DNA of 64,000 nucleotides from Xylophilus ampelinus (GTDB taxonomy: Bacteria > Pseudomonadota > Gammaproteobacteria > Burkholderiales > Burkholderiaceae_C), in NCBI RefSeq assembly GCF_901875635.1, contig NZ_CABFMN010000139.1, forward strand, positions 62,001 through 126,000, written 5' to 3'. Below, in pieces: positions 26,753 through 34,557 of the stretch (position 1 is its first letter; every line of letters begins with the position of its first letter). A program made the translations under genes and the position numbers. Below the pieces are notes generated by a model. It saw nothing but the letters and a program-made list of their open reading frames with translations. It did no database searches and was not told the origin of the DNA.

Positions 26753-27957
26753 CGTGCCGTTCCCTCCGCGCCAGCGCTGCCGCCATCGCCATGGTCTCGT
26801 GTCAGCGCGGCGTAGCGGCGCCGCTGCTGCGCGGCGTTGCCGAGCCAGGCTGACAGCACGAGCGCGCGCTGAAGGTAGAGCCCGAGGTCGTGTTCGTCGG
26901 TGACGCCGATCGCGCCGTGCATCTGCACCGCCTCGCGTCCGATGGTCAGCGCCCCCTCCGAGCAGCGCGCCTTCACGCGCGCCGCCAGTTGCGCGCGCTC
27001 GTCGCCGGTGATGCCGCGGTCGAGCTCGGCCAGCGCGTGCTCGAGCAGCGCGCTGCTCAGCTCGCGCTGGATGAGCAGGTCGACGGCACGGTGCTGCAGG
27101 GCCTGGTAGCTGCCGATCGGCTTGCCGAACTGCTTGCGCGTGCGCAGGTAGTCCAGGGTCATGTCCAGCATCCGACGCGCGCAGGCGAGCAGTTCCACCC
27201 CGGCCATGACGAGAGTCTCGTCGCAGGCGGCGGCGAAGGCCGCACGCGCCCGCTCGCCGCTGGCCAGCAGGTGGCTGGCTGGCAGAACCACGTTGTCGAG
27301 TTCGAGGCGGGCCGCGAAGCTGCCGTCGGCCTGGCGCTGCAGTTCGCGGCCGGACCCCACGGCTTCGGCCGGCAGCCAGACCAGCGCCAGACCGTCGGAC
27401 GACGACGCGGTGACGATGTAGCCGTTCGCGCCCGCTCCGGGCCGCACATGCAGCTTGCGGCCGCTCAGTCGCAGCCCGGACTCGTGGCGCGCACACACAA
27501 CGGCCGGCTCTGCGGGGTGGCCATGGCGGTCGAAGCTGGCGGCCCCGGCGGCGTCCTCCTGCCAGGCCACGGCAGGCAGCAACTGCCCCGCTGCCGTCCG
27601 TTCCAGCAGTTGCGCGGCCAGGCCGCCGTCACCGCAGCGCGCCAGCAGGCGACCGGCGAACACGATGACCGGCGTCACCGGCTCGGGCGCTGCCTGCGCC
27701 GACAGCGCCGAGACCACCTCGGCCATTTCGGTCAGGCCCTGACCATAACCACCGGCCGACTCCGGCGCGAGCAACCCGGTCCAGCCCTGCTGGGCCAGCG
27801 CCGCCCAGAACCGCAGGTCGAACCCGGGGGCCTTGCCGCGCAGGGCGCGGGAACGGGAGGCGGGAGCTTCCTTGCCGACGAAGGCAGAGGCACTCGCGCG
27901 CAGCAGGGCGCGTTCTTCGAATCGATCGGCCGGTGAGGCCAGGGTGGCAGCGGTCAT
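26749..27957 (-). CDS. Acyl-CoA dehydrogenase, degenerate partner subunit
   Basis: A 402-residue ACAD-fold protein. It keeps RKQFGKPIGSYQALQHRAVD near residue 270 and AVQMHGAIGVTDEHDLGLYLQRA near 345. It lacks the TEPxAGSD segment (AWQEDAAGAASFDRHG instead) and the C-terminal NEIQR end. Such halves usually supply structure and part of the FAD site to a catalytic partner, here the overlapping downstream gene. It lies 18 bases after the ACAD at 27976. The Ala/Arg-rich composition matches its neighbours, so decay by frameshift is unlikely. Confidence 0.88.
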   Translation of the reverse strand: MTAATLASPADRFEERALLRASASAFVGKEAPASRSRALRGKAPGFDLRFWAALAQQGWTGLLAPESAGGYGQGLTEMAEVVSALSAQAAPEPVTPVIVFAGRLLARCGDGGLAAQLLERTAAGQLLPAVAWQEDAAGAASFDRHGHPAEPAVVCARHESGLRLSGRKLHVRPGAGANGYIVTASSSDGLALVWLPAEAVGSGRELQRQADGSFAARLELDNVVLPASHLLASGERARAAFAAACDETLVMAGVELLACARRMLDMTLDYLRTRKQFGKPIGSYQALQHRAVDLLIQRELSSALLEHALAELDRGITGDERAQLAARVKARCSEGALTIGREAVQMHGAIGVTDEHDLGLYLQRALVLSAWLGNAAQQRRRYAALTRDHGDGGSAGAEGTAR

Positions 27958-27975
27958 GAGGCGAAAGCTTGTCGA

Positions 27976-29142
27976 TCAATACGACTTGGGCAGGCCGAGT
28001 ACTTTCTCGGCGATGAAACACAGGATCAGCTGCGGGCTGATCGGCGCGACGCGCGGGATCAGCATCTCGCGCAGATAACGTTCGACCTGGTACTCCTTGG
28101 CGTAGCCGAAGCCGCCCAGCGTGGCCATGGCGCGCTGGCAGGCGGCGAAGCCGGCTTCCGCGGCCATGTACTTGGCGGCATTGGCATCGGCGCCGCAGTC
28201 GAGCTTCTGGTCGTACTTCCAGGCCCCGCGCATCGCCATCAGCCACGCCGCTTCCAGCTCCATCCAGCTCTGCGCCAGCGGATGCTGGATGGCCTGGTTC
28301 TGGCCGATCGGGCGGTCGAAGACGATGCGCTCGCGCGCGTAGCGGGTGGCGCGTTCGAGCGCGGCCTGCCCGAGCCCGACCGCCTCGCCGGCGATCAGGA
28401 TGCGCTCCGGATTCATGCCGTGCAGGATGTACTCGAAGCCCCGGCCTTCTTCGCCGATGCGGTCTTCCACCGGCACTTTCAGGCCGTCGATGAAGAGCTG
28501 GTTGGAGTCCACCGCGTGGCGGCCCATCTTCTCGATCTCGCGCACCTCGACGAACCGGCGGTCGAGGTCGGTATAGAACAGGCTCAGCCCCAGCGTGGGC
28601 TTGGCGCACTGTTCCACTGGCGTCGTGCGCGCCAGGATCAGCATCTTGTTGGCGACCTGCGCGGTGGAAATCCACACCTTCTGGCCGCTCAGCACGTAGT
28701 GCTCGCCGCTGCGCTCGGCGCGCGTCTTGAGCTTGGTGGTGTTGAGGCCGGTGTTCGGCTCGGTCACCGCGAAGCAGGCCTTGTGCTGGCCGGCGATCAG
28801 CGGCGGCAGCATGCGGCGCTTCTGCTCGTCGGTGCCGAACACCACGACCGGCTGCAAGCCGAAGATGTTCATGTGCACCGACGAACAGCCCGACAGGCCC
28901 GCGCCCGAACGCGCGATGGCGGCCATCATCACGGTGGCCTCGGAAATGCCCATGCCGCTGCCGCCGTACTCGGCCGGCATGCAGATGCCCAGCCAGCCAC
29001 CGGCGGCGAGCGCGTCGTACAGCTCGAATGGGAAGCCGCCGTTGCGGTCGTGCGCGAGCCAGTAATCGTCGCCGAAACGATCGCAGATCTTGCCGATCGC
29101 TTCGCGGATCGCCTCGTGCTCGCGGTTGTCGGTAAAGTCCAT
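27976..29142 (-). CDS. Acyl-CoA dehydrogenase (LGLPKSY-tail group)
   Basis: A 388-residue ACAD with CFAVTEPNTGLNTTKLKT near residue 125, GQKVWISTAQVANKML near 155 and RIVFDRPIGQNQAIQHPLAQ near 270. It ends FIAEKVLGLPKSY, lacking the usual E/GGT-NEIQR end. TEPNTGLNTTKLKT and FDRPIGQNQ are closely echoed in the ACAD at 61138 (TEPTTGTDTTQLKT, FDRPIGQNQ), so these two look like the closest paralogues in the window. It is the second gene of the operon, 18 bases after fadH. The FadH neighbour suggests dienoyl intermediates, but the substrate is not readable. Confidence 0.92.
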   Translation of the reverse strand: MDFTDNREHEAIREAIGKICDRFGDDYWLAHDRNGGFPFELYDALAAGGWLGICMPAEYGGSGMGISEATVMMAAIARSGAGLSGCSSVHMNIFGLQPVVVFGTDEQKRRMLPPLIAGQHKACFAVTEPNTGLNTTKLKTRAERSGEHYVLSGQKVWISTAQVANKMLILARTTPVEQCAKPTLGLSLFYTDLDRRFVEVREIEKMGRHAVDSNQLFIDGLKVPVEDRIGEEGRGFEYILHGMNPERILIAGEAVGLGQAALERATRYARERIVFDRPIGQNQAIQHPLAQSWMELEAAWLMAMRGAWKYDQKLDCGADANAAKYMAAEAGFAACQRAMATLGGFGYAKEYQVERYLREMLIPRVAPISPQLILCFIAEKVLGLPKSY

Positions 29143-29160
29143 CGTCGGGGCGCTCCAAAC

Positions 29161-31245
29161 TCAAAACGTCATGGCCAGGCGCGTGCCCTGGTCGATGGCG
29201 CGCAGCGCGTCGAGTTCGGCCGCGAGCTCGGCGCCGCCGATCACCGCCGGCTCGACGCCGAGCTCGCGCAGCTCGTCAGCCAATCCGGCCTCGGGCTCCT
29301 GGCCGGCGCACACGACCACCGTGTCAACCTCCAGCAGCCGCGGCTCGCCGTTGATGCGCAGGTGCAGCCCGGCATCGTCGATGCGCTCGTAGGTGCATCC
29401 GCTCAGCGCCTTCAGCCCGCGCTGCTCCAGGCGCGCGCGCAGCGCCCAGCCGGTGGTGAGGCCCAGCGTGGCACCGGGCTTGTTGGGCTTGCGCTGCAGC
29501 AGCGTCACCGAGCGCCAGGGGGCGGGGCGATGCGGCTCGCGCAACCCGCCCGGGTTCTGCTCGGCGAGGTCGACGCCCCAGTCGGCGAAGAACTGGTTCG
29601 CAGCGCCGTCGCCACCCGGCTGCTCAGGGGCCTGCCCCGGGTCCTGCGGATCGGCCGCGGGATCACACTCGGCGTGCAGCAGGTATTCGGCGACGTCGAA
29701 GCCGATGCCGCCTGCGCCGATGACGGCCACCCGTCGGCCCGCAGTGCGGCGCCCCGACAGCAGCTCGGCGTAGCCGACGACCTTGGGGTGGTCGATGCCG
29801 GCGATGTCGGGCCAGCGCGCACGCACGCCAGTGGCGACCACAACGCGGTCGAAGCCGCCGGCGGCTATCTCGGCGGCGGTCGGGCGCACGCCCAGCCGCA
29901 GCTGCACGTCCTGCTCGGCCACGCGCGTGTCGAAGTAGCGCAGCAGCTCATGGAATTCTTCCTTGCCGAGAACGGCGCGCGCCAGGTTGAGCTGGCCGCC
30001 AATGGCCGCTCCGGCCTCGAACAGGGTGACGGCGTGGCCTCGTTCGGCGGCCGTGACTGCGCAGGCCAGGCCGGCCGCGCCGGCGCCCACCACCGCCACC
30101 CGGCGCTTCGCCTTCGGCGCGGGCATGGCGGCGAACTCCAGCTCGCGCCCGGCGCGCGGGTTCACCAGGCACGACGTGGGCTTGCCGGTGAAGATGAAGT
30201 CCAGGCAGGCCTGGTTGCAGGCGATGCAGGTGTTGATGGCCTGCGGCCGGCCGGCCGCGGCCTTGCGCACGAAATCGGCGTCGGCGAGGAAGGGGCGCGC
30301 CATCGACACCATGTCGGCGTCGCCCGACGCGATGATGTCCTCGGCCACCTCCGGCGTGTTGATGCGGTTGGACAGGATCAGCGGAATCTTCAGCGCGCGC
30401 TTGATGCGCGCTCCGACGGTGCGGAAGGCCGCGCGGGGCACGAGGTAGGCGATGGTCGGCACCTTGGCTTCATGCCAGCCGAAGCCGGTGTTGATGAGGT
30501 CGGCGCCGGCGGCTTCGATGGCGCGGGCGAGCGCGATCACCTCGTCGGCCGGCGCGCCGCCGTCCACCAGGTCGAGCGCCGACAGGCGGTACATGATCAG
30601 CGCCTGCGGCCCCAGGCGCTCGCGCGTGCGCCGCACGATCTCCACCGGCAGGCGGTGGCGGTTCTCGACGCTGCCGCCGAACTCGTCGCTGCGGTCGTTG
30701 CAGCGCGTGGTGCTGAACTGGCTGATGAGGTAGCCCTCGGAGCCCATCACCTCCACGCCGTCGAAGCCGGCGTGCACGGCCAACTCGGCACAGCGAACGT
30801 AGTCATCGATGGTGCGCCAGACCTCCTCCGTGGCCAGCGTGCGCGGCACGCGTCGGTTGATGGGCGAGGGGATGCCCGAGGCGCCGACAAGGTTGCCGAT
30901 CTTGCCGTAGCGGCCGGTATGCAGGACCTGCAGCACGATTTTGCCGCCCTCGGCATGCACCGCGTCGGGGATCGGGCGCAAGGCGTCGGCCTGCTCGGGC
31001 GTGGCCAGCATCGGTCCGTGTTCATCCAGCCGGGCCTCGGAGTTCATGGCGTAGCCGCCGGTGGCGATCAGGCCGGCACCGCCGCGCGCGCGCTCGGCGT
31101 AGAAGGCGGCCAGGCGCGCCGTGCTGCCATCCAGGTGCTCCAGGCCGGTGTGCATGGAGCCCATCAGCGTGCGGTTGCGCAGGGTGTGGCGCCCGGCCTG
31201 CAGAGGGGCGAGCAGATGGGGGAACGCGGGTGTCGACGGGCGCAT
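29161..31245 (-). CDS. 2,4-dienoyl-CoA reductase-like FAD/FMN/4Fe-4S oxidoreductase (FadH family)
   Basis: A 694-residue old-yellow-enzyme type multidomain protein. Residues 1-330 form the FMN TIM barrel (GYLISQFSTTRCNDRSDEFGG near 170). CIACNQAC with a later Cys near 343-360 binds a 4Fe-4S cluster. VVGAGAAGLACA near 383 binds FAD, and a second GAGGIGFDVAEYL binds NAD(P)H. FadH removes conjugated double bonds from dienoyl-CoAs using NADPH. The fold is also used on cyclic dienones and other enoates, so the true substrate may be a ring intermediate. It is the first gene of an eight-gene minus-strand operon whose promoter region carries a perfect palindrome. Confidence 0.9.
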   Translation of the reverse strand: MRPSTPAFPHLLAPLQAGRHTLRNRTLMGSMHTGLEHLDGSTARLAAFYAERARGGAGLIATGGYAMNSEARLDEHGPMLATPEQADALRPIPDAVHAEGGKIVLQVLHTGRYGKIGNLVGASGIPSPINRRVPRTLATEEVWRTIDDYVRCAELAVHAGFDGVEVMGSEGYLISQFSTTRCNDRSDEFGGSVENRHRLPVEIVRRTRERLGPQALIMYRLSALDLVDGGAPADEVIALARAIEAAGADLINTGFGWHEAKVPTIAYLVPRAAFRTVGARIKRALKIPLILSNRINTPEVAEDIIASGDADMVSMARPFLADADFVRKAAAGRPQAINTCIACNQACLDFIFTGKPTSCLVNPRAGRELEFAAMPAPKAKRRVAVVGAGAAGLACAVTAAERGHAVTLFEAGAAIGGQLNLARAVLGKEEFHELLRYFDTRVAEQDVQLRLGVRPTAAEIAAGGFDRVVVATGVRARWPDIAGIDHPKVVGYAELLSGRRTAGRRVAVIGAGGIGFDVAEYLLHAECDPAADPQDPGQAPEQPGGDGAANQFFADWGVDLAEQNPGGLREPHRPAPWRSVTLLQRKPNKPGATLGLTTGWALRARLEQRGLKALSGCTYERIDDAGLHLRINGEPRLLEVDTVVVCAGQEPEAGLADELRELGVEPAVIGGAELAAELDALRAIDQGTRLAMTF

Positions 31246-31271
31246 CGCAATCCAGTTGAGCTGTGAGGCAA

Positions 31272-31285
31272 CTAACGAATGTTCG
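31272..31285. promoter_or_regulatory. Candidate TetR operator, copy 5 (perfect)
   Basis: CTAACGAATGTTCG is a perfect fit to CNAACGNNYGTTNG. It lies 27 bases upstream of the fadH-like start (31245) and 131 bases upstream of the plus-strand transglutaminase-like gene. TATGCT just after it (31291) could be part of a plus-strand -10 element. Confidence 0.62.
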
Positions 31286-31416
31286 ATAGGTATGCTATCC
31301 TAGCGCTTTGCGACGGGTATCGTCGCTGCAATGCGCTACGGGTTTGCCCGCAGCGTCGAACAGGCAGCGCCGAGCCGCGCTGCGCCGCCTCCCTCCACCG
31401 CTTGCCGCCCACCCGC

Positions 31417-32109
31417 ATGTCCAGCGCTTCGAACCCTTCCCCCGACCTCTACCTTGCGCCCGGGCGCTGCGTCGACAGCGATCACCCCGCGGTCCAGGCC
31501 TTCGCGCGCGAACACGTGAGCAGCTCGATGCCCGCGCGCGAAATCGCCGTGCGCCTGTACTACGCGGTGCGCGACGGCTTTCGCTACGACCCGTATTTCT
31601 TCGACATGTCGGAACAGGGGCTCAAGGCCAGCCACGTCATCGCCAACGGCCGCGGCTTCTGCGTGCCGAAGGCGGCGCTGCTCGCGGCATCGGCGCGTGC
31701 GATGGGCGTTCCGGCGCGCCTGGGCTTCGCCGACGTGCGCAACCACCTGACGAGCCCGCGGCTGCTGGCGATGATGAAGACCGATGTCTTCGCGTTCCAC
31801 GGCTTCGCCGAACTGCTGATCAACGGCCAATGGGTCAAGGCGACGCCGGCCTTCAATCTGGCCTTGTGCGAGAAGGCCGGCGTCAAGCCGCTGGAGTTCG
31901 ACGGCACGGCCGATTCGATCTTCCACGAGTTCGACACGCAGGGTCGCCGCCACATGGAATACATCCGCGAGCGCGGCAGTTTTGCCGACATTCCCCGGCG
32001 CGAGATGCTCGCCGTCTTCGCGCAGACCTACCCCGCCTTCGAAAGCTGGATGAGCAATGCCGGCGGCGGCGACTTCGAGCAGGAGGTGAGCCCTGGCGCC
32101 GCCAACTGA
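31417..32109 (+). CDS. Transglutaminase-like domain protein
   Basis: A 230-residue protein of the bacterial transglutaminase-like cysteine superfamily. NGRGFCVPKAALLAASARAM near residue 75 is the catalytic-Cys helix and DVFAFHGFAELLINGQWVK near 127 supplies the His. The usual Asp at the third position appears to be replaced (KATPAFN). Such proteins can be thiol hydrolases, amidases or acyl transferases. Why one sits at the head of a hydrolase-ligase operon is unclear. The ATG at 31417 begins a plausible cytosolic protein but has no obvious ribosome site. The gene end overlaps the likely start of the next gene. Confidence 0.78.
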   Translation: MSSASNPSPDLYLAPGRCVDSDHPAVQAFAREHVSSSMPAREIAVRLYYAVRDGFRYDPYFFDMSEQGLKASHVIANGRGFCVPKAALLAASARAMGVPARLGFADVRNHLTSPRLLAMMKTDVFAFHGFAELLINGQWVKATPAFNLALCEKAGVKPLEFDGTADSIFHEFDTQGRRHMEYIRERGSFADIPRREMLAVFAQTYPAFESWMSNAGGGDFEQEVSPGAAN

Positions 32110-33016
32110 AGGGCCTGCGGCGCGGGCGCAGCGCGTCGAGTTTGCGGGCTTCGACGGCGGCGCCTGGGTGGCCGATGTCGCCGGGCCGCAGCAGGCGCCG
32201 ACCGTGCTGCTGATGCACGGCGGGGGCCAGACCCGCCATGCCTGGCAGGGCACGGCGCTGGCGCTGACGCGGGCCGGCTGGCGCGCGGTGGCGCTGGACC
32301 TGCCGGGCCATGGCGAATCGGCGTGGTCGCCTCAGGGCGACTACCACGTCGACAAGCTGGCGGCCGATGTGGCGCGGCTGTGCGGTGAACTCGGTTCGCC
32401 GCTGGCCATCGTCGGCGCGTCGCTCGGCGGCATGATCGGCATGGCGCTGGTCGGCCGCGCCGATGCACCGGCCGTTGCCGCGCTGGCGCTGGTGGACGTG
32501 GGCCCCTGGCTCGAATCGGCGGGGGTCGATCGCATCGTCGGCTTCATGCGCGCCCACCCCGACGGGTTCGCCTCGCTCGAAGAGGCGGCGCAACACATCG
32601 CGGCCTACCGAGGCCGGCCGGTGCAGGCGCATCCGCGCGGGCTGGGCAAGAACCTGCGACGCAACGCCGCCGGGCGCTGGGTGTGGCATTGGGATCCGCG
32701 GCTCATGAACGACGAGAACCACAGCCACCGCAACGACCCGGACTACCTCGCGCGCTCGCTCGCGCGCTACCGCGGGCAGGTGGCGCTGGTGCGGGGCGGC
32801 CGCAGCGACGTCATCAGCGCCGCCGGGGCGGCGCGCTTTTGCGCCGAGTTCCCGCGCGCGCGCTTCTATGAGCTGGCCCAGGCCGGCCACATGGTGGCCG
32901 GCGACGCCAACGACGTGTTCACGGCGAGCCTGATCGACTTCCTCGACACCGCCATGCCCGCCGCCCGCGCGGGCGCTACGGCAGCGTCTGCAACGCCCAA
33001 GGAGAGCACCGCGTGA
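32093..33016 (+). CDS. Alpha/beta hydrolase, probable CTG start
   Basis: An alpha/beta hydrolase of about 307 residues. VLLMHGGGQTRHAW is the oxyanion strand, DLPGHGES follows, GASLGG carries the nucleophile Ser, and QAGHMVAGD carries the His. It could hydrolyse an ester, lactone (for example a Baeyer-Villiger product) or thioester. The reading frame is open and family-like (VEFAGFDGGAWVADV) well upstream of the first conventional start, a GTG at 32168. The only upstream start-like codon is CTG at 32093, placed 6 bases after AGGAGG (32081-32086), part of AGGAGGTGA. A CTG start is therefore proposed; a conservative annotation would begin at 32168. It overlaps the previous gene, and GTGA couples it to the next. 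Confidence 0.8.
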   Translation: MAPPTEGPAARAQRVEFAGFDGGAWVADVAGPQQAPTVLLMHGGGQTRHAWQGTALALTRAGWRAVALDLPGHGESAWSPQGDYHVDKLAADVARLCGELGSPLAIVGASLGGMIGMALVGRADAPAVAALALVDVGPWLESAGVDRIVGFMRAHPDGFASLEEAAQHIAAYRGRPVQAHPRGLGKNLRRNAAGRWVWHWDPRLMNDENHSHRNDPDYLARSLARYRGQVALVRGGRSDVISAAGAARFCAEFPRARFYELAQAGHMVAGDANDVFTASLIDFLDTAMPAARAGATAASATPKESTA

Positions 33017-34518
33017 GCCTTCGCTCCTTCACCCTGTTCGATCGGATCGAGCGCAACGCCCGCCTGCACGGGCGGCGCACGGCCTACAGCGCCGACGGTG
33101 TCCGCGTGACGCACGCCGAGTACGCCCAGCGTGTGCAACGGCTGTCCTGCGGCTTGGCCGCCGCCGGGGTGTCCGCAGGCGACCGCATCGCCATCGTCGC
33201 CCACAACGGAGCGCTCTACCTGGACCTGTTCGGCGCCGCTGCGCGCCTGGGCGCCATCGTCGTGCCGGTGAACTGGCGCCTGGCGGCCGACGAGGTGGCC
33301 CATGTGCTGGCCGACACCGCGCCCCGGGTGGTGATCGCGGCGCCCGACCTCCTGGCGTCGTTGGCGAACGCCGATCTCTCCGCCATGCGCACGTTTTCCG
33401 CCGGGGTCGACGCGGCCGGCTGGCCGGCAGCGGCCACGCTGTACCGGGATGGCGCTGCGCCACCGCCGGCCGTCATCGACGACACCGCCGGGCTGCTCAT
33501 CGTCCACACCGCAGCCGTCGGCGGCAAGGCGCGTGGTGCCCTGCTGTCGCACCGCGGCCTGCTCGAGGGCGCGGCACGCGCCGCGCAGGGCTGGGGGCTG
33601 ACGCCGCAGGACGTGCATGTGGGCGTGCTGCCGCTGTTCCACATCGCCGGGATCGCGATGTGGATGGCACTGCAGGCGGCCGGCGGCTCCACGATCGTGC
33701 TGCCGCGCTTCGACCCGACGGCGGTGGTGGAGGCGATCGAGCGCGAAGGCGGCAGCGTGATGGGATCGTTCCCGCCCATGCTGGCCGGCGTGCTGGACGC
33801 GGCGGCGGCGGCCGGGTCGGCGCTGAAGGCGCTGCGCGTGGTCAGCGGACTGGAGTCGCCCGAGACGCTGGCGCGATTTGCCGCCGCTTGCCCGCACGCC
33901 GAGTTCTGGGTCGGCTACGGGCAGACCGAGACCTCGGGCTCGATCTCCACGGCGCGGCTGTCCGAACGCCCGGGCAGCGCCGGGCTTCCAGCGGACGGCC
34001 ACGTCGTGGCCATCGTCGACGACGAAGACCATTCCTTGCCCACTGGCGCCACCGGCGAGATCGTCGTGCGCGGCCCGATGGTGTTCCTGGGCTACTGGCA
34101 GCGCGATCCAGACAACGCGTTCACCTTGCGCAACGGCTGGCACCACACCGGCGACATGGGGCGCCTGGATGCCGACGGCTACCTCTGGTACACGGGGCGC
34201 TCGCCGGCCAAGGAACTGATCAAGCCGGGCGGCGAGAACGTCTACCCGGCCGAAGTGGAACGCACCCTCGCCGAGCACCCGGCGGTGGCCGCCGCGGTGG
34301 TGTTCGGCGTGCCCGACGCGCAGTGGGGCGAGGCGGTGAAGGCCGTCTGCGAGGCCAGGCCGGGCACGAGCGTCGCGAGCGAGGCGCTGATCGAGTTCGT
34401 CGGCCAGCGCATCGCGCGCTACAAGAAGCCCAAGCACGTGGTCTTCGTCGAGCGGCTGCCGCGCACCGCCGCCGGCGCGGTCGACCGGGCAGCCGTGAAG
34501 GCCGCGCACGGCGGCTGA
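33013..34518 (+). CDS. AMP-binding (acyl-CoA ligase-like) protein with degenerate catalytic motifs
   Basis: A 501-residue ANL-fold protein. GYGQTETSG (A5) near residue 298, GWHHTGDMG and GGENVYPAEVE near 407 are normal. The ATP-binding loop that should read TSGTTGxPKG is TAAVGGKARG near residue 166. The C-terminal lysine motif GKV is GAVDR, so the lysine needed for adenylation is missing. Length is normal and no frameshift is evident. It may do only thioesterification or hydrolysis, or act as a regulatory or scaffold protein. The GTG start overlaps the hydrolase stop (GTGA), giving a coupled three-gene unit. Confidence 0.85.
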   Translation: MSLRSFTLFDRIERNARLHGRRTAYSADGVRVTHAEYAQRVQRLSCGLAAAGVSAGDRIAIVAHNGALYLDLFGAAARLGAIVVPVNWRLAADEVAHVLADTAPRVVIAAPDLLASLANADLSAMRTFSAGVDAAGWPAAATLYRDGAAPPPAVIDDTAGLLIVHTAAVGGKARGALLSHRGLLEGAARAAQGWGLTPQDVHVGVLPLFHIAGIAMWMALQAAGGSTIVLPRFDPTAVVEAIEREGGSVMGSFPPMLAGVLDAAAAAGSALKALRVVSGLESPETLARFAAACPHAEFWVGYGQTETSGSISTARLSERPGSAGLPADGHVVAIVDDEDHSLPTGATGEIVVRGPMVFLGYWQRDPDNAFTLRNGWHHTGDMGRLDADGYLWYTGRSPAKELIKPGGENVYPAEVERTLAEHPAVAAAVVFGVPDAQWGEAVKAVCEARPGTSVASEALIEFVGQRIARYKKPKHVVFVERLPRTAAGAVDRAAVKAAHGG

Positions 34519-34557
34519 GCGACGCTGCCGGCGCTCGGCTACCCGCCCCGCTCAGCC
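34513..34557. terminator. Inverted repeat spanning two convergent stop codons
   Basis: GGCTGAGCG at 34513-34521 and CGCTCAGCC at 34549-34557 are perfect inverse complements with a 27-base spacer. Each arm contains the stop codon of one of the two convergent genes. It could act as a bidirectional terminator, although there is no T-run. Confidence 0.35.

Noticed and set aside
28282..31266. 994-codon plus-strand open frame
   Set aside because: It covers the antisense of the ACAD at 27976 and the FadH-like gene, both of which have clear motifs. The composition is low-complexity and no ribosome site or domain is seen.
31279..31416. Upstream start for the transglutaminase-like protein at 31279
   Set aside because: That ATG lies inside the operator, and the added residues show no family similarity or usual coding pattern.
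33490..33560. Frameshift as cause of the lost ATP loop in the ligase-like protein
   Set aside because: Residues before and after the loop align in the same frame and with the same length (ending GALLSH), so the change is by substitution.
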